Shown here piece after piece: positions 53,792 to 62,328 of a stretch of DNA of 64,000 nt (position 1 is the first letter of the stretch; each line of letters opens with the position of its first letter). The notes below the pieces were generated by a model. That model made no database searches and was not told the origin of the DNA. It was given only the letters and a program-made list of their open reading frames with translations. This DNA comes from Desulfopila sp. IMCC35008 (GTDB lineage: Bacteria; Desulfobacterota; Desulfobulbia; Desulfobulbales; Desulfocapsaceae), in NCBI RefSeq assembly GCF_010646885.2, contig NZ_CP050700.1, positions 4,304,501-4,368,500 of the forward strand, in the 5' to 3' direction. The translations under genes were made by a program, and so were the position numbers.

Positions 53792-54601
53792 CTATGCGAT
53801 TTCTTTGGCGAGTTTCCCCATTTCCTGAGTCAGCACCCAGAGGGCCTGATTCAGCTTGAGGTTCTTATCCAGGGCTTTTACCGGCCTGGTTGTAACCCTG
53901 CGCCTTCTGCCGTTTGCACCGATTTTTGCTCCACGAAGACCGCCATCGATGATATTCGATTGAACCACGTTAAAGACACTCCAGACATCACTTCCTTCGT
54001 CCTCGTACCTTCGTGTTTTCAAAAGATCATCAGGCTGAATGGGAGCTTCATCCGGCTCGTCGTAAACCAGCTTATGGGCTGATTTGGCAAAGATACTTTT
54101 CGCCTGTGGTATGAGCTCAATCTGTTTCAGCTCATCCATCTGCAAAGCGATGTCACCGGCAGAACCTGCAATCTGTACAGCGGACTGCATGAAGTCATCC
54201 GGGTTGAACCCGATATGTTTGTGGCTGAAGTTAGCATATTCATCACCAACTACCAGCCCATTACTGCACACGAACCTGTAAATCCCTGCCATCAGTTTGA
54301 ACGAGCAACCTCGATCATGGCTATTGTAGAGAAGAAGGTCGATACGTTCATCACGCATTATCAAATCCGGTTTCGCAAATCGGATCAGATGCTTTTGGTA
54401 ACCATCACGAGCCCGTTTCCTCACTCCTGACTGCGAAGCAAAGATAGGCTGCCATCCTACTTCCCGGAGCAGGTCTATGGCCTTCACCGTAGGAACAAAG
54501 GAATACTTGGAAGAAACACCCTCCATGGGTTCCCAGGCTCCGGCGGCTGGTGCCATTTCGATGATATCGTCGTTTGAAAGGATAGAAATATTTCGTGTCA
54601 T
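53792..54601 (-). CDS. DUF932 domain protein
   Basis: 269 residues from the ATG at 54601, which has an AGGAGA site 8 bp upstream; the frame continues upstream through the leader but without a site. DUF932 proteins are common on plasmids, phages and conjugative elements beside ssb and radC, and their function is not established. Recognisable blocks are YSFVPTVKAIDLLREVGWQP and YRFVCSNGLVVGDEYANFSHKHIG. It is the last gene of the minus-strand operon and is preceded by one copy of the leader element. Confidence 0.8.
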   Translation of the reverse strand: MTRNISILSNDDIIEMAPAAGAWEPMEGVSSKYSFVPTVKAIDLLREVGWQPIFASQSGVRKRARDGYQKHLIRFAKPDLIMRDERIDLLLYNSHDRGCSFKLMAGIYRFVCSNGLVVGDEYANFSHKHIGFNPDDFMQSAVQIAGSAGDIALQMDELKQIELIPQAKSIFAKSAHKLVYDEPDEAPIQPDDLLKTRRYEDEGSDVWSVFNVVQSNIIDGGLRGAKIGANGRRRRVTTRPVKALDKNLKLNQALWVLTQEMGKLAKEIA

Positions 54602-54636
54602 GGTCCTATCTCCTGTTATTGAAATAGAGACAGAGG

Positions 54637-54680
54637 CAGGACACACCTCCCCCACCGGGGCTGTATGTTGCCCCTGTTGA
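54637..54680 (-). ncRNA. leader RNA element 1 (before DUF932 gene)
   Basis: Four-block element. In the RNA (minus) sense: block 1 GGGGC, block 2 GCCCC (54657-54661 in the + sense pairs with 54670-54674), block 3 GGGG (+ 49-53 C run), block 4 containing CCUG. Blocks 1:2 and 2:3 pair exclusively; blocks 1:4 can form an outer stem CAGG/CCUG. Confidence 0.65.
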
Positions 54681-54730
54681 GGGATATCGGAACAGGCGTC
54701 TCCGCTGAACCGATAGGTTTCTATGTTTGG

Positions 54731-54972
54731 TCAGTCAATTATCTTCTCATTTTCATCACACACCCAATACCAATCCTCGGCGAGAGCCCGCGCTTCTTCT
54801 GGTGAAAGAGAGCTTCCATGAAGTCTCTCCATAGCCTTAGAGATGAGCACCTCTCGTTGCTCCTTTCGGCTTCAAAGGTGGTATATGGTTGAGAAAAGGC
54901 GCCTTGCAGATTGTCGCCTACTCGATAATGCTCTGATTGAGGAATTTCATTTATTTTGGTTTCACTCATCAT
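54731..54972 (-). pseudogene. small hypothetical protein with a frameshift
   Basis: Translation from the ATG at 54972 (overlapping the upstream stop) gives MSETKINEIPQSEHYRV...YTTFEAE and then loses a sensible reading. Shifting frame at the AAAG run (+ 54863-54867) restores KEQREVLISKAMERLHGSS followed by LSPEEARALAEDWYWVCDE, ending at TGA 54731-54733. Adding one A repairs the frame. It is a recent pseudogene, a sequencing error or, less likely, a programmed slip. The family is not recognised. The unrepaired frame would end at 54739. Confidence 0.65.
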
Positions 54973-55274
54973 ATTGCCTCTTTGAAAATCCATGTTGCAA
55001 TCAGCTCTATAGCCTGGTCCCTGGTGACTACCTGGAACCGACCACCATTTTCCGACATTTTACCGGCAATGAAGCTGGCCTTTTCGGTGCCTGCCAAGAC
55101 AAGCCAGTCCATAACGTGCTTGCTCATGTTCCTGGCAGAACGCTGACAAATAGTGGTTACGTATGCTGTACGGATTAAAAGGACTTCCCCGTGTACTTCG
55201 TTGAGCAGCTGGTCGCTGACCATATCCTGGGGTTTATCGGCGATAAGTGGATAGATAACGTCTGCTGTTTGCAT
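54969..55274 (-). CDS. hypothetical protein
   Basis: 101 residues from the ATG at 55274, preceded by GGAGGCAAG as ribosome-binding site. Compact, helical, with a hydrophobic centre (MDWLVLAGTEKASFIAGKM). No family recognised. It sits between radC and the frameshifted gene and is preceded by leader element 2. Confidence 0.6.
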   Translation of the reverse strand: MQTADVIYPLIADKPQDMVSDQLLNEVHGEVLLIRTAYVTTICQRSARNMSKHVMDWLVLAGTEKASFIAGKMSENGGRFQVVTRDQAIELIATWIFKEAI

Positions 55275-55297
55275 ATCTTGCCTCCATGAATAAAAAA

Positions 55298-55333
55298 GGG
55301 GCAAGACTCCCCACCGGGGCAGAATTGCCCCTG
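55298..55333 (-). ncRNA. leader RNA element 2
   Basis: The clearest copy. In RNA sense, block 1 GGGGCA pairs with block 2 UGCCCC around AUUC; block 2 can instead pair with block 3 as CCCC-GGU-GGGG; block 3 can pair with block 4 as GGGG-AGUCUUG-CCCC; and blocks 1 and 4 form GGGGCAA/UUGCCCC (55298-55304 with 55325-55331). It lies in the leader of the 101-residue protein gene. Confidence 0.75.
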
Positions 55334-55347
55334 GTGAAAGGGAAAAA

Positions 55348-55824
55348 TCAGTTTAACAAGCCATGATCGGCAAAGGACGTGACCTGATTGCCGACAACCA
55401 GGTGATCAAGCACCCGCACCCGTAATGGCTCCAGAAGCTCTTTGAGCTTTTTGGTTAACTCAATATCCTCTTTGCTCGGTGTTGGTTCTCCGGAAGGATG
55501 ATTGTGCGCAAAAATCACTGCAGCTGCATCATTACGAAATGCAGCTTTCACAACCTCTCTCGGGTAAACAGCATTTACGTTGATCGTCCCGAAGCAAATC
55601 TCCTCATAGGCGATGACGGAATGTGAGGACGACAAGAACAGGCAGGCAAAAACCTCCACCTGGTATTGCCGCATTCTCCATTCCATGGCCTGGATCGCAT
55701 CATGGGAAGAATTGATCCGTTCTCTTTGTTCGAGTCGGGAGATGCAGATGCTATTTGCTTCTGCAAAGATCCTGTCTTCAGGGGCCTGGCTGTATTGGCC
55801 GTCTTTTTCTTTGATATAGAGCAT
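55348..55824 (-). CDS. RadC-like JAB/MPN domain protein
   Basis: 158 residues from the ATG at 55824 with a GAGG ribosome-binding site. The C-terminal two thirds carry the RadC motif GTINVNAVYPREVVKAA and the JAMM metal site HNHPSGEPTPSKED. The N-terminal HhH domain of chromosomal RadC is absent, as usual for mobile-element versions. Its enzymatic role is unclear; it travels with plasmid recombination genes. Confidence 0.88.
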   Translation of the reverse strand: MLYIKEKDGQYSQAPEDRIFAEANSICISRLEQRERINSSHDAIQAMEWRMRQYQVEVFACLFLSSSHSVIAYEEICFGTINVNAVYPREVVKAAFRNDAAAVIFAHNHPSGEPTPSKEDIELTKKLKELLEPLRVRVLDHLVVGNQVTSFADHGLLN

Positions 55825-55847
55825 TGGTTGGTCCTCAAAATAGAAAA

Positions 55848-55886
55848 GGGGAACCAATGCCCTGTCAGGGAAATATGATTCCCCTG
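55848..55886 (-). ncRNA. leader RNA element 3 (before radC-like gene)
   Basis: Block 1/block 2 GGGAA/UUCCC, block 2/block 3 CCCU-GAC-AGGG, block 1/block 4 GGGGAA/UUCCCC (55848-55853 with 55879-55884). Same layout as the other copies, with a different stem sequence. Confidence 0.7.
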
Positions 55887-55896
55887 GTTTATGGGA

Positions 55897-58242
55897 TTAT
55901 GCCGCGCTTTGTGATCGAACCTCGGCCAGCAGATAGCAATTGGATTGCTTTGGTCGATAGATCCGGATCGGTTTCTTGTTGATCTCTCCACAACCCTGCC
56001 TGTCGTACCAACCGACTTTGCGCCCATGCCAGAAGACGTTGCCGTCCCGGAGGTCAAAGCGGTTACGGTTAACATAAACAATGGCACCGCTGTTGCGGAT
56101 CTGCACCCTGCCACGGACAACATACTCGTGGGTAACCGAGGTACTGCCATCTGCAGTGGTCATGGTGGTTGTGGTTTGAATAGTCGTTGTGGTGGTTTCT
56201 ACCACTTCCTGATCTCCATCCAGGGCAAGGCCGGCAACAAGTGATTGCTGCTTGTACCTGGTCCAGGCATCGGTCATGCTCTCGGTGGACTGTTGACCGG
56301 TTAACGCCTTGGCCAACTCATACACCATGGAGTTTTCCGATTTTGACAATGCTGCGAGCCCCTGGTCGGACAGCTCACCTTCCACGGCAAGAGACGTCTC
56401 CATCTTTTGCGCCATAAGCGAAAGGGCCTGATCCTGCATGGTGGCTGCATACGCCATAAAAAACACCCGAACCGGTTTGTCCTGACCGATCCGCCAGGAT
56501 CTCCGGCTCGCCTGCCTGAGTGTAAACACAGAATATCCGCACTGGAAAAAGACGATGGTCGGAAATTCCAACAGATCCAAACCGGTTTTCACCAGGTTGG
56601 GATTGGCAAGCAGGCAGTCATACAGCCCTGTTGCCGTCTGCACCTTCAACCACTCTTCGCGGTGCTCAGGTTTTACAGCCTGGCTGCGAAGCACCAGGGG
56701 AGAAATGCCGTGTTTTGTGAGTTTTTCAGTTAGTGTTGGGAGAAGGTCTCTTGTACCGGTATGTTCCAGAAAGACAGCCGTCTTGCGTCCTTCCTGCTTC
56801 TCAGCCTGAAGGATTTTTATCAGGTGTTCCTCCTTGGGTAACAGGTCGATATCGAGGGGATCGGCATAACCGACAACCTCCTCAACCCCGTTTTGTTCCA
56901 GGGTGACGCACTCCGCATTCCGGCAACCATCAGGGTAGGCAAGCAGAGCCTGCAACATCTTCCCCAGTAACCGCATATCCCCCTTGGCCAAAGCCTTGTG
57001 TGTAGCGGAGATAAGGTCGTCAGATAACCGGTAGTACTCTTCCTGTTGTTTACCAACCATTTCCACCGGCACAATGATCTCATCGTAATCCGGCAGCTCG
57101 TCACTAATGTCGTTCAGCCGTACAAAGGCAGACCGTTCCAATAACAGGTCCGGGAGAAGAAGCGGGGAAACCCCGGGGGATTCCTTCACCCTGGAGCGAC
57201 CAATTTTCCGACCTATACTCGCCGCATTCAGACTGGCGGCAATATCCTCGCTGTCGTAGGTCCGCTCGATAACTCCATAGCGTTCCGCAAACTGCATTGC
57301 CCTACCGTATTGAAAACCGTCCTGTACCATTCTGGCCGGGAACATCCGCCAGAGGATGTAGTACAAATCGCGGCCATACCCTCCCATCAAAGTCCCAGTC
57401 AAAGACAAGACCTTACGGGCACGTGTAGTAAGGCAGCTCATGGCCTGGCCCTGGGCGGTCCCTCCACCCTTCAGCTCATGCATTTCGTCCAAAATGAGCA
57501 GGTCAAAGAATCCTTTAGGCAAGTACCTTTTTATGAACTCAGCCTTGGCATAACGCCGCACCTTATCCCGGTCTGCAGACCACATTCGAGCCTGGCAATG
57601 CTCACACACCGGGGTCTGATCATTACCTTTGTACTCAACGGGGTTTCCGCACTCCGGGCAGGATTCGATGCCGCCACGACGAAAGACTGTCTGTTTTTTT
57701 CGTTGGAAATGAAGTTTTGCCCGTTCCTTGCCGATTACCCACACCTCTATTCCAACAGGCTTTTTCACTTCCTGCTTATGGGCGATAAGGCTGGACAGGC
57801 TCTTGTCGTTGAGATTAATGCAGACAACGTTTGGAATTGTCTGCTGAGCTTCCCTGATCCACTTCTTGACCAGATGACCTGGGGCCTGGATGCAGATACG
57901 CTTTTCAGGCTTTGGGTCCAAATAGGCTACGGCAAGTCCCATCAGAGATTTACCGGTCCCCATCTCCCCGACTAGGGTGGCTGCTTTGTAATCTTCCTTA
58001 TACAGTGATCTTGCCACCGGCAAAATGCCCCGCTGAGTTTGTGACTCAAACGGAGGGCGGACAAGATTTTTCAGTTTTTCCCTGGCTACCTGATCCCAGT
58101 CATCCTCAGACTTCGGATTATAAACCGGGTCCATATTCTCGATGACCTGGGCTTTGAGAACATCTCCCCAGTCATCGAGGAAATCAGCCAGTTTAATGGC
58201 TTTTTGTTCCTCCTGTCCTGCAGGAGTTTCCACATCTATCAT
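55897..58242 (-). CDS. SNF2/DEAD-type helicase with internal zinc finger
   Basis: 781 residues, ATG at 58242 with AGAGGATA upstream. Walker A GEMGTGKS is at 92-99, DEMH at 252-255, motif III-like SLTGTLMGG, and the motif VI-like SRRSWRIGQDKPVRVFF near 590-606. A four-cysteine zinc finger (C195, C198, C213, C216) is inserted between motifs I and II. The last 100 residues include a T-rich linker and a small beta domain. It would translocate or remodel DNA during transfer or recombination. Confidence 0.85.
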   Translation of the reverse strand: MIDVETPAGQEEQKAIKLADFLDDWGDVLKAQVIENMDPVYNPKSEDDWDQVAREKLKNLVRPPFESQTQRGILPVARSLYKEDYKAATLVGEMGTGKSLMGLAVAYLDPKPEKRICIQAPGHLVKKWIREAQQTIPNVVCINLNDKSLSSLIAHKQEVKKPVGIEVWVIGKERAKLHFQRKKQTVFRRGGIESCPECGNPVEYKGNDQTPVCEHCQARMWSADRDKVRRYAKAEFIKRYLPKGFFDLLILDEMHELKGGGTAQGQAMSCLTTRARKVLSLTGTLMGGYGRDLYYILWRMFPARMVQDGFQYGRAMQFAERYGVIERTYDSEDIAASLNAASIGRKIGRSRVKESPGVSPLLLPDLLLERSAFVRLNDISDELPDYDEIIVPVEMVGKQQEEYYRLSDDLISATHKALAKGDMRLLGKMLQALLAYPDGCRNAECVTLEQNGVEEVVGYADPLDIDLLPKEEHLIKILQAEKQEGRKTAVFLEHTGTRDLLPTLTEKLTKHGISPLVLRSQAVKPEHREEWLKVQTATGLYDCLLANPNLVKTGLDLLEFPTIVFFQCGYSVFTLRQASRRSWRIGQDKPVRVFFMAYAATMQDQALSLMAQKMETSLAVEGELSDQGLAALSKSENSMVYELAKALTGQQSTESMTDAWTRYKQQSLVAGLALDGDQEVVETTTTTIQTTTTMTTADGSTSVTHEYVVRGRVQIRNSGAIVYVNRNRFDLRDGNVFWHGRKVGWYDRQGCGEINKKPIRIYRPKQSNCYLLAEVRSQSAA

Positions 58243-58263
58243 TGTTTATCCTCTTTGGTTACA

Positions 58264-58315
58264 GAGAAGATAAACAATGCTCCCGCCAGGGGAGTGTTCA
58301 TCTCCCCCTTATCAG
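58264..58315 (-). ncRNA. leader RNA element 4 (before helicase gene)
   Basis: Block 1/2 GGGGGAG with CUCCCC, block 2/3 CUCCC-CUGGC-GGGAG, and an outer stem GAUAA/UUAUC replacing the usual G/C block 1:4 pairing. This is the most divergent of the seven G-C-G-C copies. Confidence 0.6.
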
Positions 58316-58323
58316 GAAACTTG

Positions 58324-58875
58324 TTAATCGAGATACTTCAGCTTTATCCCTTCCAGTATCTGTTCTTCCAGCCTGGCATCATCGGGCCACTTGATGAGGT
58401 ATGCTTCCTGGAGATCACCACCCCCGAAGGAGTAGAGTTTTTCAGGTTCCAGGACCTCATCCCACAGCCAGCTCTGCCACTCAGGTTTAAGCGGAATACT
58501 TGTAGCAGCATCAAAGCTCAAAAAAGCCCGGTCCTGAACAGTGGACAGGTTCGAGCCAAAAACGATGGTTGCGGTTTGCTTCTTTTCCAGGAAATAGCCG
58601 GTTGTTATCAGGATCTTGTTCACCGTGTTACCGACCTTGCGGTTCCGATATGTGCGGATGTTTCCAGTGGAAAATGAAAGTTCCAACGCAGGATCCTCAT
58701 TCTGATTTACCCGGCAAGACTCCCCGCCGAACAAAACAGCTGATGTCGCCTGAACATGGGAAGGTGATCCGATAATGCTGAAAAGAAACGCCTGGAGTTC
58801 ACCACCGATCCGCCGAGCGATCAAGGCGTCACAATAGGTGAGGTATCCAACGCATTTCACGGTGAGATAGTTCAT
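58324..58875 (-). CDS. hypothetical protein
   Basis: 183 residues. A start of the form MNYLTVKCVGYLTYCDALIARRIGGELQAFLF and a beta-rich middle, with the acidic tail KWPDDARLEEQILEGIKLKYL. No known domain. It starts 9 bp after the methyltransferase stop and has no leader element, so it is probably translated in tandem with it. Confidence 0.6.
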   Translation of the reverse strand: MNYLTVKCVGYLTYCDALIARRIGGELQAFLFSIIGSPSHVQATSAVLFGGESCRVNQNEDPALELSFSTGNIRTYRNRKVGNTVNKILITTGYFLEKKQTATIVFGSNLSTVQDRAFLSFDAATSIPLKPEWQSWLWDEVLEPEKLYSFGGGDLQEAYLIKWPDDARLEEQILEGIKLKYLD

Positions 58876-58884
58876 AAGCCCTCC

Positions 58885-59916
58885 TTACTGAATGGTGAAA
58901 ATTTCGGCTACCTGCAGGTCAATGACCTTCACCGTCGGTTTGTACTGATCCCTGGTCGTGATCGTTCCTTTGCCGGTGCCGTCACCACTTGATTTGACGA
59001 TCTCTTCCGACTTATCAACCACGCCCTTTATCACCAGCTGTCGACCGTCTTTTTGGACAGCGCCATTCATATAGCCACCGGCCAACATCAAGGCCATGTG
59101 ACCATTTTCCAGAGGGTTCAATGGACGAATATGATTGTTTTTCCTTGGAGCCAGCTCACTGAGAACGGTTGACATAATCCCGGCCTTCCTGATGAGCGGT
59201 ATTGCCTCCAGAGGATCTACTTTTGTACCTTGAAACGTTTTTAACGGACCCTGTGCTGCAGGAACTGTGATTTCCGGCATCTCCTCCAGGGGAGGGGCTG
59301 CAGAAAGAAAGAATTCCGGCAACAGGGTCGCAAACTTTTCAAGGTATTCCTGGGTATCTTGAGCTTCATTTTTCGGGATCAGTTTCCGTTTACGGCCGAT
59401 AACTACGCACTGCTTGAATCCCCCGAAATCACTTTCAGGAAAACTGAAAACCTGCACATCCCTGAAATACCGGGACAGCGGTTTCGCGCAGTGTTTCAGC
59501 ACGTAATACGGGATGACGAACAGCAGGTATCCATCCTGTACCAGGTTTCCCATATACTTCCTGAGAAACTGCTCCTCCAGACGCTTTTCCTTACCATCTG
59601 CGGCAAGGGCGGTGTCATAGGGAGGGTTGAGGTACAGCAGGTTGAAACTCACCGGGCTGATACGAACTTCTGTCAACGCATCACCCCAGATGACTTTATG
59701 CAGCCTGGTTCGTGATTTCTGAGCCCGCTCGTGGTCAAGTTCTATTCCATAGGTGACTCCATCGGCCCCCAGCCGGCAAAGGGTTTTAGCTTTACCGCAA
59801 CAGGGATCGAGTAGCCGTGCACCTTCTTCTATTTCGAGTTTTGATGAGAGCAGGTCGCATACCTTATCCGGAGTCGGATAAAAACCTGCTTTTGCCTGGG
59901 ATGCGAGTCTTGCCAT
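58885..59916 (-). CDS. DNA methyltransferase-like protein (DUF6094-like)
   Basis: 343 residues. SAM motif ARLLDPCCGKAKTLCRLG (about 33-50) and catalytic NPPY at 97-100, the pattern of amino-group (N6-adenine or N4-cytosine) DNA methyltransferases. A C-terminal beta segment follows. It may protect the element's DNA during entry. The tail (KVIDLQVAEIFTIQ) has no known motif. Confidence 0.75.
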   Translation of the reverse strand: MARLASQAKAGFYPTPDKVCDLLSSKLEIEEGARLLDPCCGKAKTLCRLGADGVTYGIELDHERAQKSRTRLHKVIWGDALTEVRISPVSFNLLYLNPPYDTALAADGKEKRLEEQFLRKYMGNLVQDGYLLFVIPYYVLKHCAKPLSRYFRDVQVFSFPESDFGGFKQCVVIGRKRKLIPKNEAQDTQEYLEKFATLLPEFFLSAAPPLEEMPEITVPAAQGPLKTFQGTKVDPLEAIPLIRKAGIMSTVLSELAPRKNNHIRPLNPLENGHMALMLAGGYMNGAVQKDGRQLVIKGVVDKSEEIVKSSGDGTGKGTITTRDQYKPTVKVIDLQVAEIFTIQ

Positions 59917-59956
59917 ATCTTCTCCTCACTGAAAAGAGTTGAAAATCAGAGATGAG

Positions 59957-59993
59957 AAAACCCGGCTACGCCTAAGGCATGGTTCCGGGTTTT
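59957..59993 (+). terminator. nested hairpin before methyltransferase gene
   Basis: AAAACCCGG (59957-59965) pairs with CCGGGTTTT (59985-59993), enclosing GCCTAAGGC (59970-59978). On the + strand it is followed by a T-rich run. Topology resembles the leader elements (outer and inner stems) but the G/C blocks are in the opposite order, so I list it separately. Confidence 0.5.
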
Positions 59994-60019
59994 CTTTTTC
60001 TTCTTGGAATGATCAGCTT

Positions 60020-60403
60020 TTAGAACGGCACATCATCCTGGTAGCTCGGGGGCGCTTCATTCCCGGAGTTCCCATTGCCGCCTTCTGCATTACCAAGCAT
60101 CTCCATTTCTTTGGCATGGATCTCTGTGATATAGCGCTCTACATTGTTTCGATCCGTCCACTTGCGGGTTTTATTCTTTCCCTCGATGTAGACTTTTGAG
60201 CCTTTAGCAAGATACTCGGCACAAATATTGGCCAGGCTTCCCCAAGCGACGATCCTGTGCCACTCGGTTTTTTCCTGCTTGTTTCCCTGTCCATCCTTCC
60301 AGCGCTCAGTGGTAGCCACGGAAAATGAGCATACATGGGTGCCGTTTGCGTCTCGAAGTTCAGGGTCGTTGCCGAGATTGCCAATCAAAGTTGTTTTTTG
60401 CAT
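60020..60403 (-). CDS. ssb: single-stranded DNA-binding protein
   Basis: 127 residues from the ATG at 60403 (AAGGAGAA upstream). OB fold of SSB: TLIGNLGNDPELRDANG, CSFSVATTERWKDGQGNKQEKTEWHR, with C-terminal partner tail DDVPF, close to the usual DDDIPF. It would coat the transferred strand and recruit partner enzymes. Leader element 5 precedes it. Confidence 0.95.
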   Translation of the reverse strand: MQKTTLIGNLGNDPELRDANGTHVCSFSVATTERWKDGQGNKQEKTEWHRIVAWGSLANICAEYLAKGSKVYIEGKNKTRKWTDRNNVERYITEIHAKEMEMLGNAEGGNGNSGNEAPPSYQDDVPF

Positions 60404-60431
60404 GATGATTCTCCTTGTAGATAAAATGGTG

Positions 60432-60473
60432 CCAGGAGAACAGTGCCCCACCGCGGGGAAAAGGCTCCCCTGG
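60432..60473 (-). ncRNA. leader RNA element 5 (before ssb)
   Basis: Block 1/2 GGGGA/UCCCC, block 2/3 CCCC-GCGGU-GGGG, and an outer stem CCAGGGGAG with CUCCUGG (60432-60438 and 60465-60473). Same architecture with a different primary sequence from the other copies. Confidence 0.72.
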
Positions 60474-60489
60474 TCGGGTTGGGTAAGAA

Positions 60490-61473
60490 TTAGTTCGTTG
60501 GGCTTACTTCTTGTGGAGCCCTCTTTATATCCAGAAAGGAAAAAGAGGAAGGCTCCTGAAACTCAGATATCGACGTGCCGTTATCGGATAGAAATTGACC
60601 GAGGCTGGTCATGTCCAGATTTTGACGTGTACGGGTTGTTTTTTTGAGGAGATAGCCACCGGCTCTGAAATTTCCCCTGCCATTAACCATCGTGAGCAGT
60701 ATCTTTTTCTGGGTAGCAACTTTCTCCTTATATTTCTTTTCCAGTTCCCTGAGCTCCTGAAATTCTGTGATGTAATCATCCATTTCAGGGATATCATCCG
60801 CTGCAAACCGGGGGCATGTCCTGATATGGTTACAAAACCCACATAGCGGCCCAGGCTCTGTCTTCAGTTCTGTTTTTTGACCCTTCAAGCTTTGTTGATA
60901 GTCTTTCCAGATAGCTTCAGCCCGCGTGATCAGTCCATTATAAAGCGTATCCTGAGGGGTGTAGCCGTTGAAGAAACCAACATCACCTTCGCTCAGGTCA
61001 AGGGATAACACCGCGCCTTTGATCATATAGTCAGGGTACTTCTTAGCCAGGGCTCCCATCTGCAGATACAGTTGCGACTCCCATGAGCTGTACGGCTGAT
61101 CCGGTATCTTTCCGGCTTTTACTTCCAGGATGGATTTTATTTTCTTTTGATGAGCCGTGAATACAAAGTCGATATGCACCAGGGCCGGGAGCTTGTCAGT
61201 GGAGATATCCACCTCCACCTGTCGCTCAAAATTACTGAATCCGGCTGCGGTAAACGCTGCGGCAACAATATCTTCGGCCATGTGTCCCCGCTGAAAACGG
61301 AGCAGGGTAGTCAGGTCATGTACTTTGGGTGAGATCTTTTCAAGAATTACTTTCCGAGGGCAATATCCAATATCGGATGCACCCAGGTAATTTCGTCTGT
61401 CTCCAAGTGTCTCTTCGGTGTGCTGCTTCGAGAGAAGCTGTAAGCTGTTATGCAGGGTATTTCGAATATCCAT
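60490..61473 (-). CDS. Cas4/RecB-like PD-(D/E)XK exonuclease
   Basis: 327 residues from the ATG at 61473 (AAGGAGAACAGAC upstream). Catalytic residues D102 (HIDFVF), E117 and K119 (ILEVKAGK) are present. Cys38 (YCPRKV) and a C-terminal cluster (CGFCNHIRTCP) suggest an iron-sulfur cluster as in Cas4 and AddB. It would resect DNA to feed the Rad52-like annealase encoded just upstream. Leader element 6 precedes it. Confidence 0.85.
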   Translation of the reverse strand: MDIRNTLHNSLQLLSKQHTEETLGDRRNYLGASDIGYCPRKVILEKISPKVHDLTTLLRFQRGHMAEDIVAAAFTAAGFSNFERQVEVDISTDKLPALVHIDFVFTAHQKKIKSILEVKAGKIPDQPYSSWESQLYLQMGALAKKYPDYMIKGAVLSLDLSEGDVGFFNGYTPQDTLYNGLITRAEAIWKDYQQSLKGQKTELKTEPGPLCGFCNHIRTCPRFAADDIPEMDDYITEFQELRELEKKYKEKVATQKKILLTMVNGRGNFRAGGYLLKKTTRTRQNLDMTSLGQFLSDNGTSISEFQEPSSFSFLDIKRAPQEVSPTN

Positions 61474-61495
61474 GTCTGTTCTCCTTAATTGAATC

Positions 61496-61545
61496 GAGGG
61501 AGAACACACGAATATCCCGTTGAGGGAAAAGTGTAATACTCCCTC
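61496..61545 (-). ncRNA. leader RNA element 6 (before nuclease gene)
   Basis: Block 1/2 GAGGGA/UCCCUC, perfect; block 2/3 UCCC-UCAAC-GGGA; blocks 1 and 4 GAGGGAG/CUCCCUC (61539-61545 with 61496-61502), perfect over 7 bp. Confidence 0.75.
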
Positions 61546-61581
61546 ATTGGGTAAGGTGTTTTGTTGGTTTAACAGGTATCG

Positions 61582-62304
61582 TTAATGTACGGCCACCTCC
61601 TTGTACCAGTTCTTCTCAGCTCCATCCCACCTGAACCCTTCTGCCTTCAGCAATTCCTTCTTATTAAAGGTGTCTCCGGTGGCGATAAGCCTGCCATTGA
61701 GTCGCTGGTAGTCAACACCGGCGATTTGAGGTTCGGATTGGGGTGTTGGTGTCGGTGAAACCGATGCTTTGTGATGTTGAGTTGGTTGGCTGTTTTGTTT
61801 CTGATTCTTCTGCACAGGTCTTTGTTTTTGTGGTTCGGGTTGGCTATTGTTTGCCGGAGGCCTGTTTCCGGGACCGCTTTTATAGACATCTTCAAGCAAT
61901 CCCCGATAGGCATCGGAACCAATAGAGACAAGGGAGAAGCATTTCTGAATCGCGTCGGTCACAGCGCCCTTATAGGCATCACCAACGTTCTTCTTCACAA
62001 TATTCATCTGCCCTGTCTGTGAACCCTTGCATAGCCACTCGTTTGCTATGCGGATAAAGAGCTTTACCTCCACCACTGCCTGGAAATCAAAAATTTCCTT
62101 GCTGACAATTTCATAGCGCCAGTTCTCCGGCTGCAGGATCTCGTTGACCGCATCAAAAACGTACTGCGGTTTGAACCCGTACCTGACCTGGCCGATGACT
62201 TTGCCATCTCTGTCTTTGAACATTACCTGCTGCACCGCTTCGGAACCGAAGCTCCGGATCTTTGCATTGATCTCCTTCACTGTCTCTGAAAAAGTTTCTG
62301 ACAT
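61582..62304 (-). CDS. Rad52/22-like single-strand annealing protein
   Basis: 240 residues from the ATG at 62304, which has GAGGAGGAA as ribosome-binding site. The N-terminal two thirds match the Rad52 family core (RYGFKPQYVFDAVNEILQPENW, and MNIVKKNVGDAYKGAVTDAIQKCFSLVSIGSDAYRGLL). A Q/P-rich linker is followed by a C-terminal block (LKAEGFRWDGAEKNWYKEV) that may contact SSB or another partner. It pairs with the nuclease to form a recombination module like bet-exo of SXT elements. Confidence 0.85.
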   Translation of the reverse strand: MSETFSETVKEINAKIRSFGSEAVQQVMFKDRDGKVIGQVRYGFKPQYVFDAVNEILQPENWRYEIVSKEIFDFQAVVEVKLFIRIANEWLCKGSQTGQMNIVKKNVGDAYKGAVTDAIQKCFSLVSIGSDAYRGLLEDVYKSGPGNRPPANNSQPEPQKQRPVQKNQKQNSQPTQHHKASVSPTPTPQSEPQIAGVDYQRLNGRLIATGDTFNKKELLKAEGFRWDGAEKNWYKEVAVH

Positions 62305-62328
62305 TGCTGTTTCCTCCTCGTCGTTGAT

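Noticed and set aside
55897-58242. Restriction-modification type III or DISARM helicase
   Set aside because: The helicase has SNF2-like motifs and a zinc finger but no adjacent specificity or restriction subunit. The neighbours are ssb, rad52-like and radC, so plasmid DNA processing is more likely.
58885-59916. Methyltransferase as part of the phosphorothioation island
   Set aside because: It lies 12 kb away on a different operon, between the ssb gene and the helicase. The context points to conjugation/recombination, not to the Ssp genes.
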